From Prevotellaceae bacterium (GTDB lineage Bacteria; Bacteroidota; Bacteroidia; Bacteroidales; UBA932): 7,479 nucleotides of DNA. The stretch lies in NCBI GenBank assembly GCA_031273485.1, contig JAISRS010000060.1, forward strand, positions 1 to 7,479, in the 5' to 3' direction. A program made the translations under genes and the position numbers. The notes below the pieces were generated by a model. The model saw nothing but the letters and a program-made list of their open reading frames with translations, had not been told where the DNA came from and ran no database searches. Below, piece by piece: positions 1-5,777 of the stretch (within the stretch, counting starts at the first letter, position 1; each line of letters begins with the position of its first letter).

Positions 1-198
1 TGTATAATTCACAGTATTAAAATTATTATCGGGGTCAAAGGTAAGAATTATTTTATTATTACTAAATTTTTCCCATAAAAAATTTTTCTTCCGCAGTATA
101 AAACTCAATATTTCAACCCTGTTTGAAAGATATTCGGATACGGTAATTTGCTGTTTTATTGATATGATAACTCTATTTTCTACGAATTTTTCTTTTTT
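1..198 (-). pseudogene. Start-less open frame fragment running off the left edge
   Basis: On the - strand a frame stays open for 66 codons from 198 to the window edge, which is long for such AT-rich DNA, and the translation has ordinary protein composition (for example ITVSEYLSNRVEILSF and IILTFDPDN). It follows a TGA at 199-201 directly and contains no ATG. The only in-frame alternative starts are TTG at 106-108 and a late GTG. A GTG at 200-202 lies in another frame, just before a run of seven A (- strand); deleting one A would bring it into frame. Upstream is repeat DNA (222-460), so this is probably a gene cut at its 5' end or frameshifted. The sequence loosely recalls the C-terminal part of Bacteroidota DnaX (DNA polymerase III tau) proteins, which I cannot test. 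A functional gene with a non-standard start is the alternative. Confidence 0.35.
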
Positions 199-221
199 TC
201 ACTAATTGCCCCGTCTATTCA

Positions 222-251
222 CCCCCTTTGGGGGAATAAGGGGGGCTTTTT
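222..251. repeat. C5/G5/G6 hairpin sequence followed by T5
   Basis: Five C (222-226) are followed by TTT, five G (230-234), AATAA, six G (240-245), then C and five T. The C run can pair with either G run, so two alternative stems exist. The T run after the second G run makes it terminator-like for + strand transcription, but no + strand gene enters from the left here. It is more likely an intergenic repeat of the kind scattered through Bacteroidota genomes; copy number cannot be judged from one window. Confidence 0.4.
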
Positions 252-281
252 GTCACCGAATTAAGCGAATGGAACGAATTT

Positions 282-299
282 AAATCCTGCGGATTTTTT
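282..299 (+). terminator. Weak hairpin plus T-run
   Basis: AAATCC (282-287) and GGATTT (291-296) form a 6-bp stem around a TGC loop, and the T run continues to 299. In the + direction this resembles a weak intrinsic terminator, although the stem has only two GC pairs and no + strand gene precedes it. GGATTT recurs at 302-307, so it may simply belong to the surrounding repeat DNA. Confidence 0.2.
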
Positions 300-308
300 A
301 CGGATTTC

Positions 309-460
309 GGCTAAATCTTATTTTGAGACGCTATGTATGGAGTTCCCTTCGTTCGGCATAGCGATAGCCATTCGGGCTGCTTGACGACCTTTTCGTTCGG
401 CGTAGCCGTCATTGCTACGGTGCAGCCAGAAACAATAGCACCTCAAAATAAGATTTAGCC
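309..460. repeat. 152-base foldback (MITE- or REP-like) element behind rfbA
   Basis: A perfect 19-bp inverted repeat bounds the element: GGCTAAATCTTATTTTGAG at 309-327 and its complement at 442-460. After two unpaired bases on each side, GCTAT (330-334) pairs with ATAGC (435-439), giving near-perfect 26-base ends. Nested inside are GGCTGC (375-380) with GCAGCC (422-427) and CGTAGC (401-406) with GCTACG (414-419). A competing hairpin pairs GCTATG (330-335) with CATAGC (357-362). A 15-base direct repeat, TTCGTTCGGCRTAGC, occurs at 348-362 and 392-406. The right end lies four bases past the rfbA stop codon. No open frame of note and no clear target-site duplication are visible. It may be a non-autonomous mobile repeat, a structured RNA tail of the rfbA transcript, or both. 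Confidence 0.65.
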
Positions 461-464
461 AACT

Positions 465-1340
465 TTACTCCCGTATCAGATTCAGCAGATACTGTCCGTA
501 GGGATTTTTTTTCATTGGTTCGGCGAGTTTTGTTAACTGCGATTTGTTTATCCAGCCTTGGTTATAGGCGATTTCTTCGAGACAGGCTATTTTCAGTCCC
601 TGTCGTTTTTCTATGACTTCAACAAAAGTGCTTGCTTCGGAAAGCGAATCGTGCGTACCTGTATCCAACCATGCAAATCCACGTCCCAATAATTTGACTT
701 TGAGGTTTTGTTCTTTCAAAAATTCCTGATTAACTGTTGTTATCTCCAATTCTCCACGTGCGGAGGGTTTGATATTTTTGGCGATTTCGACTACTTTATT
801 AGGATAGAAGTACAGTCCCACAACGGCGTAGTTGGATTTGGGATTTTGAGGTTTTTCTTCTATGCTTAACACGTTTCCGTCCTTGTCAAATTCCGCGACC
901 CCGTAACGTTGAGGGTCATTTACATAATATCCAAACACTGTGGCTTTATTTTGCGATTCGGCAACATCCACCGCGTCGTTCAACATTTTGGAAAAACTTT
1001 GACCATAGAATATATTATCTCCCAAGACCAGACAAACGGAGTGGGCGCCTATAAATTTTTCACCTATTATAAATGCCTGAGCCAAGCCGTCGGGCGAGGG
1101 TTGTTCGGCGTATGTGAAACTCGCTCCATAGTCGCTGCCATCGCCAAGCAGCCGTTCAAACATGGGCAAATCCTGAGGAGTTGAGATTATAAGTATATCT
1201 TTTATTCCCGCCAGCATCAGGACGGATATCGGGTAATACACCATTGGTTTATCGTATATCGGCAGCAATTGTTTTGATACTCCTTTTGTTATGGGATAAA
1301 GCCTTGTGCCGGAGCCTCCGGCGAGTATGATTCCTTTCAT
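465..1340 (-). CDS. rfbA: Glucose-1-phosphate thymidylyltransferase (RmlA/RfbA)
   Basis: This 291-residue protein has the normal length for RmlA, which joins glucose-1-phosphate and dTTP to give dTDP-glucose and pyrophosphate, the first step towards dTDP-L-rhamnose and related surface sugars; it acts in the cytoplasm. Visible family motifs are the N-terminal nucleotide-binding loop GGSGTRLYP (8-16), SKQLLPIYDKP (22-32) with Lys23, the EQPSPDGLAQAF segment (79-90), LGDNIFYG (106-113) with the metal-binding Asp108, SIEEKP (159-164) with the sugar-contacting Glu161 and Lys163, GELEIT (196-201), and WLDTGTHDS (224-232) with the second metal ligand Asp226. The ATG start puts the glycine-rich loop at the expected distance. 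None of rfbB, rfbC or rfbD is adjacent. It lies 180 bases beyond rnc on the same strand, with an inverted repeat between them, so it may have its own promoter; I saw no convincing one. Confidence 0.96.
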   Translation of the reverse strand: MKGIILAGGSGTRLYPITKGVSKQLLPIYDKPMVYYPISVLMLAGIKDILIISTPQDLPMFERLLGDGSDYGASFTYAEQPSPDGLAQAFIIGEKFIGAHSVCLVLGDNIFYGQSFSKMLNDAVDVAESQNKATVFGYYVNDPQRYGVAEFDKDGNVLSIEEKPQNPKSNYAVVGLYFYPNKVVEIAKNIKPSARGELEITTVNQEFLKEQNLKVKLLGRGFAWLDTGTHDSLSEASTFVEVIEKRQGLKIACLEEIAYNQGWINKSQLTKLAEPMKKNPYGQYLLNLIRE

Positions 1341-1423
1341 TGTTTTAAACTATTTATTTTTAAGCCTTTTATCTTTAAAATCTTTGATTTCAGTTTTTAA
1401 ATTCTCAAACTATAATATGTATA

Positions 1424-1467
1424 TCTCTGTGATTTCTCTGAACACAATTTACAGAGAATCACAGAGA
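1424..1467. repeat. Inverted repeat between rnc and rfbA (CAGAGA type)
   Basis: TCTCTGTGATTTCTCTG (1424-1440) and CAGAGAATCACAGAGA (1452-1467) are complementary over 16 base pairs with one bulged T, around an 11-base loop. Each arm is itself a short direct repeat of the CAGAGA unit. The structure lies 54 bases past the rnc stop and could end that transcript, but neither direction has a T run after the stem. It may equally be an intergenic repeat. The other bases of the 1341-1520 spacer hold no gene that I can support. Confidence 0.55.
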
Positions 1468-1520
1468 AAACATGGAGTTTGGTGAATCTCGTTTACGGTT
1501 TATGATTTTTGAAGAAACAG

Positions 1521-2246
1521 TCAATTTTGTTCTCCCCACTTTTGCCAGACGCTTTTGGAGGCATTTTGTTCTGCTTCTTTTTTTGAATAACCTGTTCCGG
1601 TGCCGGTTACTATGCCGTCGATTAATATATCCGACGAGAATACAAGATTGTTATTATCGTCTTGTTTTGATACAAAGGAGATAAGCTGTTTATGTTTTTG
1701 TCCCCACTCTAAAATTTTACTTTTAAAGTCATATTCAAGATGTTCGATGTCTTTTGTCAATAAATCTTTTAATAAAATGTTCAGGACAAAATATTTTGTA
1801 TATCTGTATCCCAAGTCAAGATACACAGCGCCTACGAGGGCTTCAACGGCATTACTCAGGATGTATTTTCCTTCGATTTCCACGTTTATGTGTGTAACGA
1901 GGAATTTATCCAGTTGAAATTCCTTTCCTACTTTCAGCAAGGTAACGCGATTAACTAATTTTGAGCGCATTTTGGTTAATTTGCCTTCCTCGTGAGTCGG
2001 ATATTTTTTATATAAATAATCAGCCACAATAGCTCCAAGAAGAGCGTCGCCCAAATATTCAAGACGTTCATTATGTTGCTCGGTTTGCTTGTTACGGATA
2101 GCCGAACGGTGAGTAAACGCGCATTTATAATAAGCTGTGTTTCCGGGGAGCGTTCCTAAAAGTTTTTTTAGATTTTCGCGTAGTTCCCGTTCCACATCTT
2201 TCGACGTCAGGAATTTTATTTTTCGGCGAATTGCGGCTAAAAACAC
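1521..2246 (-). CDS. rnc: Ribonuclease III
   Basis: RNase III cleaves double-stranded RNA, including rRNA precursors. The 241-residue product has an N-terminal endonuclease domain (about 37-165) with the signature HNERLEYLGDALLG (58-71), giving the acidic residues Glu60, Glu63 and Asp67, and the second motif SNAVEALVGAVYLD (131-144) with Glu135. A C-terminal double-stranded RNA-binding domain follows (about 173-240), ending in GYSKKEAEQNAS. The position matching E. coli Asp114 is Asn132. The start is GTG at 2244-2246: no ATG occurs before residue 93, which is inside the catalytic domain, and the next codons upstream are ATT and the fabF stop TAA. Only three bases separate it from fabF, and both share one reading frame, so translation by reinitiation after fabF is likely. 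The order acpP-fabF-rnc is common in Bacteroidota. Confidence 0.95.
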   Translation of the reverse strand: MFLAAIRRKIKFLTSKDVERELRENLKKLLGTLPGNTAYYKCAFTHRSAIRNKQTEQHNERLEYLGDALLGAIVADYLYKKYPTHEEGKLTKMRSKLVNRVTLLKVGKEFQLDKFLVTHINVEIEGKYILSNAVEALVGAVYLDLGYRYTKYFVLNILLKDLLTKDIEHLEYDFKSKILEWGQKHKQLISFVSKQDDNNNLVFSSDILIDGIVTGTGTGYSKKEAEQNASKSVWQKWGEQN

Positions 2247-2249
2247 AAT

Positions 2250-3503
2250 TTATATTTTTTTCAGTAAAACGGATGCATTATGTCCTCCAAAGCCGAACAC
2301 ATTATTCAATGCCACTTTAACTTCTTTTTCCTGCGCATTATTCAATGTCAGATTCAGATTATAATCTATCTGTTCATCTTTTTCGTGGAAATTTATTGTT
2401 GGCGGAATAAGTCCTTTTTGAATAGCCAATATACATGATATTGTTTCAATTGCACCTGCTGCTCCCAGGAGGTGGCCTGTCATGGATTTTGTAGAACTGA
2501 TGCTAAGTTTATAGGCATGTTCTCCAAAAACTTTTTTCACCGCGTTTAGTTCCACAAGGTCGCCGAGCGGAGTTGAAGTTCCGTGAACATTAATATAATC
2601 AACATCTTCTAACGACAATCCGGAGCTTTTTATTGCTGTTTCCATCACCGCAATAGCGCCCAGACCTTCGGGATGAGGAGCTGTGATGTGATAAGCGTCG
2701 CCGGACATTCCTCCTCCGGCTATTTCGGCGTATATTTTGGCTCCTCGAGCCTTTGCATGTTCGTATTCTTCAAGAATAAGACCGCCTGCGCCTTCGCCTA
2801 TAACAAATCCGTCGCGATTTTTGTCAAACGGACGGGATGCCGTCAGGTAATCGTCGTTGCGTGTAGAGAGGGCTTGAGCGGCGTTAAAGCCGCCTACTCC
2901 GGCTTCGTTGATTGCCGATTCGGAACCGCCGACAACCATAATGTTCACCGTACCCATGCGTATGAGGTTAAATCCGTCGATAATTGCGTTGTTGGAAGAA
3001 GCGCAGGCGGATACTGTTCCATAATTGGGTCCTCTAAGACCGTGGCGGATAGAAATATATCCTGCTGCGATGTCCGAAATCATTTTAGGGACAAAAAAAG
3101 GGCTGAATCTCGGAGTGTTATCTCCTAAGACGTAGCCCTTTACTTCATCAAAGAATGTGCGAATACCTCCAATCCCCGAAGCCCAAACAACTCCTGCCGA
3201 ATTTGGATCTATTGATTTAAAATCCAGACCGGAATCTATCACTGCTTCTTCCGACGCTACCATTGCAAAGAGGGAGTACATGTCGTGTTTTCTTATTTCT
3301 TTGCGGTCGAAAAGGGTGGGATAATTCGCAACATCAAAGCCTTTAACCTCACAAGCGAATTTGGTCTTAAACTTAGTTGTATCGAAATAAGTGATAGGTC
3401 CCGCTCCGCTTTTCCCTGCAAATAAATTGTCGGAAAATTCCTTAACAGTATTTCCTATTGGAGTTAACGCTCCTATTCCAGTAATAACTACTCTTTTGTA
3501 CAT
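2250..3503 (-). CDS. fabF: Beta-ketoacyl-ACP synthase II (FabF)
   Basis: FabF condenses malonyl-ACP with a growing acyl-ACP in type II fatty acid synthesis in the cytoplasm. The 417-residue product spans both thiolase-fold halves. The nucleophile is Cys167 in TVSACASSNNAI (163-174). The decarboxylation histidines are His308 in NVHGTSTPLGD (306-316) and His344 in STKSMTGHLLGAAGA (337-351), which also holds the conserved Lys339. The C-terminal NVFGFGGHNASV (401-412) contains the Phe-rich gate loop of KAS II. The GGSESAIN and PFDKNRDGFVIGEGAG stretches are typical of the family. The ATG gives the usual short lead into VVITGIGALTPIG. The gene lies 54 bases downstream of acpP, its substrate carrier, and three bases before rnc, consistent with one transcript from the acpP promoter. 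Confidence 0.97.
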   Translation of the reverse strand: MYKRVVITGIGALTPIGNTVKEFSDNLFAGKSGAGPITYFDTTKFKTKFACEVKGFDVANYPTLFDRKEIRKHDMYSLFAMVASEEAVIDSGLDFKSIDPNSAGVVWASGIGGIRTFFDEVKGYVLGDNTPRFSPFFVPKMISDIAAGYISIRHGLRGPNYGTVSACASSNNAIIDGFNLIRMGTVNIMVVGGSESAINEAGVGGFNAAQALSTRNDDYLTASRPFDKNRDGFVIGEGAGGLILEEYEHAKARGAKIYAEIAGGGMSGDAYHITAPHPEGLGAIAVMETAIKSSGLSLEDVDYINVHGTSTPLGDLVELNAVKKVFGEHAYKLSISSTKSMTGHLLGAAGAIETISCILAIQKGLIPPTINFHEKDEQIDYNLNLTLNNAQEKEVKVALNNVFGFGGHNASVLLKKI

Positions 3504-3557
3504 AAAAACACCAAATTTTTAATTAATTTAAGATTACACTTGTGATTTTCCTGTCAA

Positions 3558-3794
3558 TTAACCGAGTTGATTTTCGATATACGCAATTGCATCGCCCACG
3601 GTGCTGATTTTTTCAGCCTCATCGTCAGGGATGGTTACTCCGAATTCTTTTTCAAACTCCATAATTAACTCAACAGTGTCTAAAGAATCTGCACCTAAAT
3701 CGTTTGTGAAACTCGCTGTTGGAGTTACTTCATTTTCATCAACCGCCAATTTTTCTACAATAATCGACTTAACTTGTGTTGCAACATCTGCCAT
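3558..3794 (-). CDS. acpP: Acyl carrier protein
   Basis: This 78-residue acidic four-helix protein carries growing acyl chains on a phosphopantetheine arm. The attachment site is Ser37 in the canonical GADSLDTVELIM motif (34-45), followed by the acidic helix FEKEFGVTIPDDEAEKI (47-63) that partner enzymes recognise. Length and composition are standard. It is the first gene of the leftward acpP-fabF-rnc group and has a well-placed Bacteroidota promoter 83-115 bases before its ATG, with a leader of roughly 75 bases that includes an AT-rich hairpin. Confidence 0.98.
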   Translation of the reverse strand: MADVATQVKSIIVEKLAVDENEVTPTASFTNDLGADSLDTVELIMEFEKEFGVTIPDDEAEKISTVGDAIAYIENQLG

Positions 3795-3832
3795 AATTTT
3801 TTAATTTTTTTAATTAATAAATATTTTTAACA

Positions 3833-3859
3833 ATCTATATTCAATTTTTTTATATAGAT
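3833..3859. other. AT-rich hairpin in the acpP leader
   Basis: ATCTATAT (3833-3840) and ATATAGAT (3852-3859) form an 8-bp stem with an 11-base loop inside the predicted untranslated leader of acpP, about 40-65 bases before its start codon. The stem has a single GC pair, so it is weak, and I know of no regulator that binds it. It overlaps the palindrome TAGATATCTA (3855-3864). Confidence 0.3.
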
Positions 3860-3872
3860 ATCTAAATTTAAG

Positions 3873-3905
3873 TGTGCAAAAATACTAAAATTTGTTTTAC
3901 TTTTG
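3873..3905 (+). promoter_or_regulatory. Predicted purN promoter (Bacteroidota type)
   Basis: The -7 box TACTTTTG (3898-3905) matches the TAnnTTTG consensus exactly. The -33 box at the usual distance is poor: TGTG (3873-3876), 21 bases upstream. Transcription would begin near 3909-3912, giving a leader of about 20 bases before the purN ATG at 3932. No purine-responsive operator or riboswitch is visible in so short a leader. Confidence 0.5.
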
Positions 3906-3909
3906 CAAA
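3877..3909 (-). promoter_or_regulatory. Predicted acpP promoter (Bacteroidota type)
   Basis: On the - strand, TTTG (3909-3906) is followed after exactly 21 bases by TATTTTTG (3884-3877), a full match to the TTTG / TAnnTTTG consensus of the Bacteroidota primary sigma factor. Transcription would begin near 3870-3873. The -33 box directly abuts the divergent purN -7 box (3898-3905), so the two promoters occupy the same DNA. Confidence 0.65.
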
Positions 3910-3931
3910 TTATAAATAAATTTCATTTACA

Positions 3932-4513
3932 ATGAACAATATAGCTATTTTCGCATCAGGGTCAGGAACAAACGCCCAACGTCTTATTGAGCATTTTTTG
4001 CAAATGACCGGCGCAAAGGTAAGGATTTTATTGACAAATAGAAAAAACGCCGGAGTAACGGAACGTGCAAAAAGCCTGGGCGTACCTGTTAAAGTATTTG
4101 ATAAAGAGGAGTTTTATGCTTCTGATATTATTGTAGATTATTTGCTGAAAGAAAATATAAATTGGATTATTTTGGCAGGTTTTCTTTGGTTAATTCCTTC
4201 AAATATTCTAAAATCTTTCCCAAAAAAGATAGTGAATATTCATCCTGCCCTGTTGCCGAAATATGGGGGCAAGGGGATGTATGGCATGAATGTGCACAGG
4301 GCTGTGATAGAGGCAAAAGAGAAAGAATCCGGAATCACAATCCACTATGTGAACGAGGAATATGACAGGGGTGATATAATTTTTCAATCCGTTTGTCGGG
4401 TCTGCGAAACGGATACTCCCGAAACTCTTGCCGGAAAGATACATGAACTGGAATATAAATATTTTCCTGTGGTGATGGAAAATTTAATTTTAAATAATAA
4501 TAATAATGTTTGA
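3932..4513 (+). CDS. purN: Phosphoribosylglycinamide formyltransferase (GART, PurN)
   Basis: PurN moves a formyl group from 10-formyltetrahydrofolate to glycinamide ribonucleotide in purine synthesis. The 193-residue product shows the phosphate-binding loop FASGSGTN (7-14), the catalytic pair Asn102 and His104 in NIHPALLPKYGGKGMYG (102-118), and the catalytic Asp145 in YDRGDIIFQ (144-152), which aligns with E. coli Asp144. The GKGMYG insert and the GITIHYVNEEYD wording are typical of Bacteroidota PurN. The ATG leaves the usual two residues before the first strand. The tail ends in five asparagines encoded by an AAT repeat, and the stop lies inside the downstream sufS frame with 8 bases shared, suggesting coupled translation. 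Divergent placement opposite acpP is a familiar arrangement in this phylum. Confidence 0.96.
   Translation: MNNIAIFASGSGTNAQRLIEHFLQMTGAKVRILLTNRKNAGVTERAKSLGVPVKVFDKEEFYASDIIVDYLLKENINWIILAGFLWLIPSNILKSFPKKIVNIHPALLPKYGGKGMYGMNVHRAVIEAKEKESGITIHYVNEEYDRGDIIFQSVCRVCETDTPETLAGKIHELEYKYFPVVMENLILNNNNNV
4493..4507 (+). repeat. (AAT)5 tract at the purN-sufS junction
   Basis: Five perfect AAT units encode the Asn188-Asn192 tail of PurN. The sufS ATG (4506-4508) is formed by the last two bases of the tract plus the following G. Changes of whole units would lengthen or shorten the PurN tail without altering either frame, but would move the AT-rich stretch in front of the sufS start. Confidence 0.6.
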
Positions 4514-5723
4514 TATCGAAACTGTACGCGCCGATTTTCCTGTTTTAAACCAACAAATATATGGGCGTCAATTGATATATCTGGATAATGCCGCAACATC
4601 TCAAAAACCGTTGGCGGTGATTTCCAAAATCAAGGAAGTTTACAGCCTTTATAATTCAAATATTCACAGGTCAACGAGCAAGTTAGCCGCTATTTGCACC
4701 GAAGAATACGAGCGTGCGCGAAATACTGTGCGCGAGTTTATTAATGCAAAATATACGCATGAAATCGTATTTACTTCAGGCACAACCGCAGGAATAAATA
4801 TGATTGCTTTTTCGTTTGGCGAAAAGTTTGTGAATAAGGGCGATGAAATTGTGGTTTGCGAATCGGAGCATCATTCCAATATTGTGCCATGGCAATTGAT
4901 GTGCAACAGGAAAGGCGCCGTATTGAAGGTTCTTCCGTTTGACGACAGCGGCGAGTTGAGATTGGATTTGCTGGACGAACTCCTGACCGAGCGCACACGA
5001 TTGTTGTGCGTGGCTCAGGCATCCAATGTTTTGGGTACTGTAAATCCTTTGGATAAAATAGTGGAAAAGACTCACAGCAAAGGCGTTTATGTGTTGGTGG
5101 ACGGAGCGCAGGGGATACAGCATTTAAAAACGGATGTTCGGCTTGCGGATATTGATTTTTATGTTTTTTCGGGTCACAAAGCATACGGACCAACCGGAAC
5201 AGGCGTATTGTACGGAAAGGAATCTTTGCTGGAACAGCTTCCTCCCTGGCAGGGAGGGGGCGACATGGTGAAAAACGTTAGTTTTGCCAAAACCACATAC
5301 GCCGAATTGCCTCTTAAATTCGAAGCCGGAACGTCTAATTACACCGGAGCCATTGCGCTTGCCGAAGCTCTGAATTATCTGTCAAATAAAGGTCTTGACG
5401 ATATTCATTCCTACGAAAGGGATTTAACGGATTATGCGCTGAAAAATATTGCGCAAATACCCGAAATCACAATTTACGGAACATCGAAACAGAAAGTAGG
5501 CATAGCTTCTTTTCTTGTAGGCGGAGCGCATCATTCGGATATGGGAGAGATACTGGATAAAATGGGTATCGCCGTCCGGACGGGGCGTTTGTGCGCCGAC
5601 CCTGCAATTCATCATTATGGAATAACGGGAGTGATTCGTGCCTCGTGGACATTCTATAATACTAAAAATGAAATAGACAAACTTTGCGAAGGCATCGAAA
5701 AGGCAAAAAAAATGTTGAATTGA
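4506..5723 (+). CDS. sufS: Cysteine desulfurase, SufS family (class V aminotransferase fold)
   Basis: This PLP enzyme of 405 residues takes sulfur from cysteine as a persulfide for Fe-S cluster assembly. Visible elements are the SufS-type opening DFPVLNQQIYGRQLIYLDNAATSQKP (10-35), FTSGTTAGIN (89-98), the cofactor-stacking histidine in ESEHHSNIVPW (119-129), VDGAQGIQH (198-206) with Asp199 and Gln202, and SGHKAYGPTGTGVLYG (222-237) with the PLP-bound Lys225. PPWQGGGDMV (246-255) and FEAGTSNYTGAI (272-283) follow. The persulfide cysteine is Cys363 in RTGRLCADP (358-366). The usual family wording has His just before this Cys, but here it is Leu, so a specialised paralogue such as CsdA is possible. 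The ATG lies inside the end of purN. No sufB, sufC, sufD, sufE or sufU gene is next to it. A perfect 7-bp stem (5241-5257) falls in the codons for the Gly-rich loop. Confidence 0.88.
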   Translation: MFDIETVRADFPVLNQQIYGRQLIYLDNAATSQKPLAVISKIKEVYSLYNSNIHRSTSKLAAICTEEYERARNTVREFINAKYTHEIVFTSGTTAGINMIAFSFGEKFVNKGDEIVVCESEHHSNIVPWQLMCNRKGAVLKVLPFDDSGELRLDLLDELLTERTRLLCVAQASNVLGTVNPLDKIVEKTHSKGVYVLVDGAQGIQHLKTDVRLADIDFYVFSGHKAYGPTGTGVLYGKESLLEQLPPWQGGGDMVKNVSFAKTTYAELPLKFEAGTSNYTGAIALAEALNYLSNKGLDDIHSYERDLTDYALKNIAQIPEITIYGTSKQKVGIASFLVGGAHHSDMGEILDKMGIAVRTGRLCADPAIHHYGITGVIRASWTFYNTKNEIDKLCEGIEKAKKMLN

Positions 5724-5777
5724 AAGATGTATTTTATTGATTGTTAATTAATAGTTTTCATAAATCTGATTTGTATC

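Noticed and set aside
309..460. Possible CRISPR or tRNA in the repeat-rich segment
   Set aside because: There are only two imperfect direct-repeat copies and the structure is an inverted-repeat foldback. No cloverleaf with a T-loop or CCA end could be found.
309..460. Target-site duplication flanking the foldback
   Set aside because: The bases on the left (ACGGATTTC) and right (AACTTTACT) do not match, so insertion by a transposase is not shown by the flanks.
1341..1423. Promoter for rfbA
   Set aside because: TTTG and TA...TTTG-like strings occur, but none has the TAnnTTTG spacing with a -33 box at 19-23 bases, so I did not annotate one.
1472..1917. + strand frames opposite rnc and in its downstream spacer
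   Set aside because: They overlap rnc antisense, lack motifs, and the first begins beside the inverted repeat without a recognisable promoter.
2673..3128. 151-codon + strand open frame opposite fabF
   Set aside because: It lies entirely antisense to the strongly supported fabF, has no recognisable motif and a cysteine/serine-rich shadow composition.
3504..3557. Small imperfect hairpin between acpP and fabF
   Set aside because: The stem has only about five pairs including a G-T, with no following T run; it does not support a terminator within the operon.
3873..3931. Purine riboswitch or other aptamer before purN
   Set aside because: The predicted leader is only about 20 bases, too short for a known purine-sensing aptamer.
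4771..5193. 140- and 115-codon - strand frames opposite sufS
   Set aside because: Both are antisense to the PLP domain of sufS, with low-complexity translations and no family features; they arise from codon bias of the real gene.
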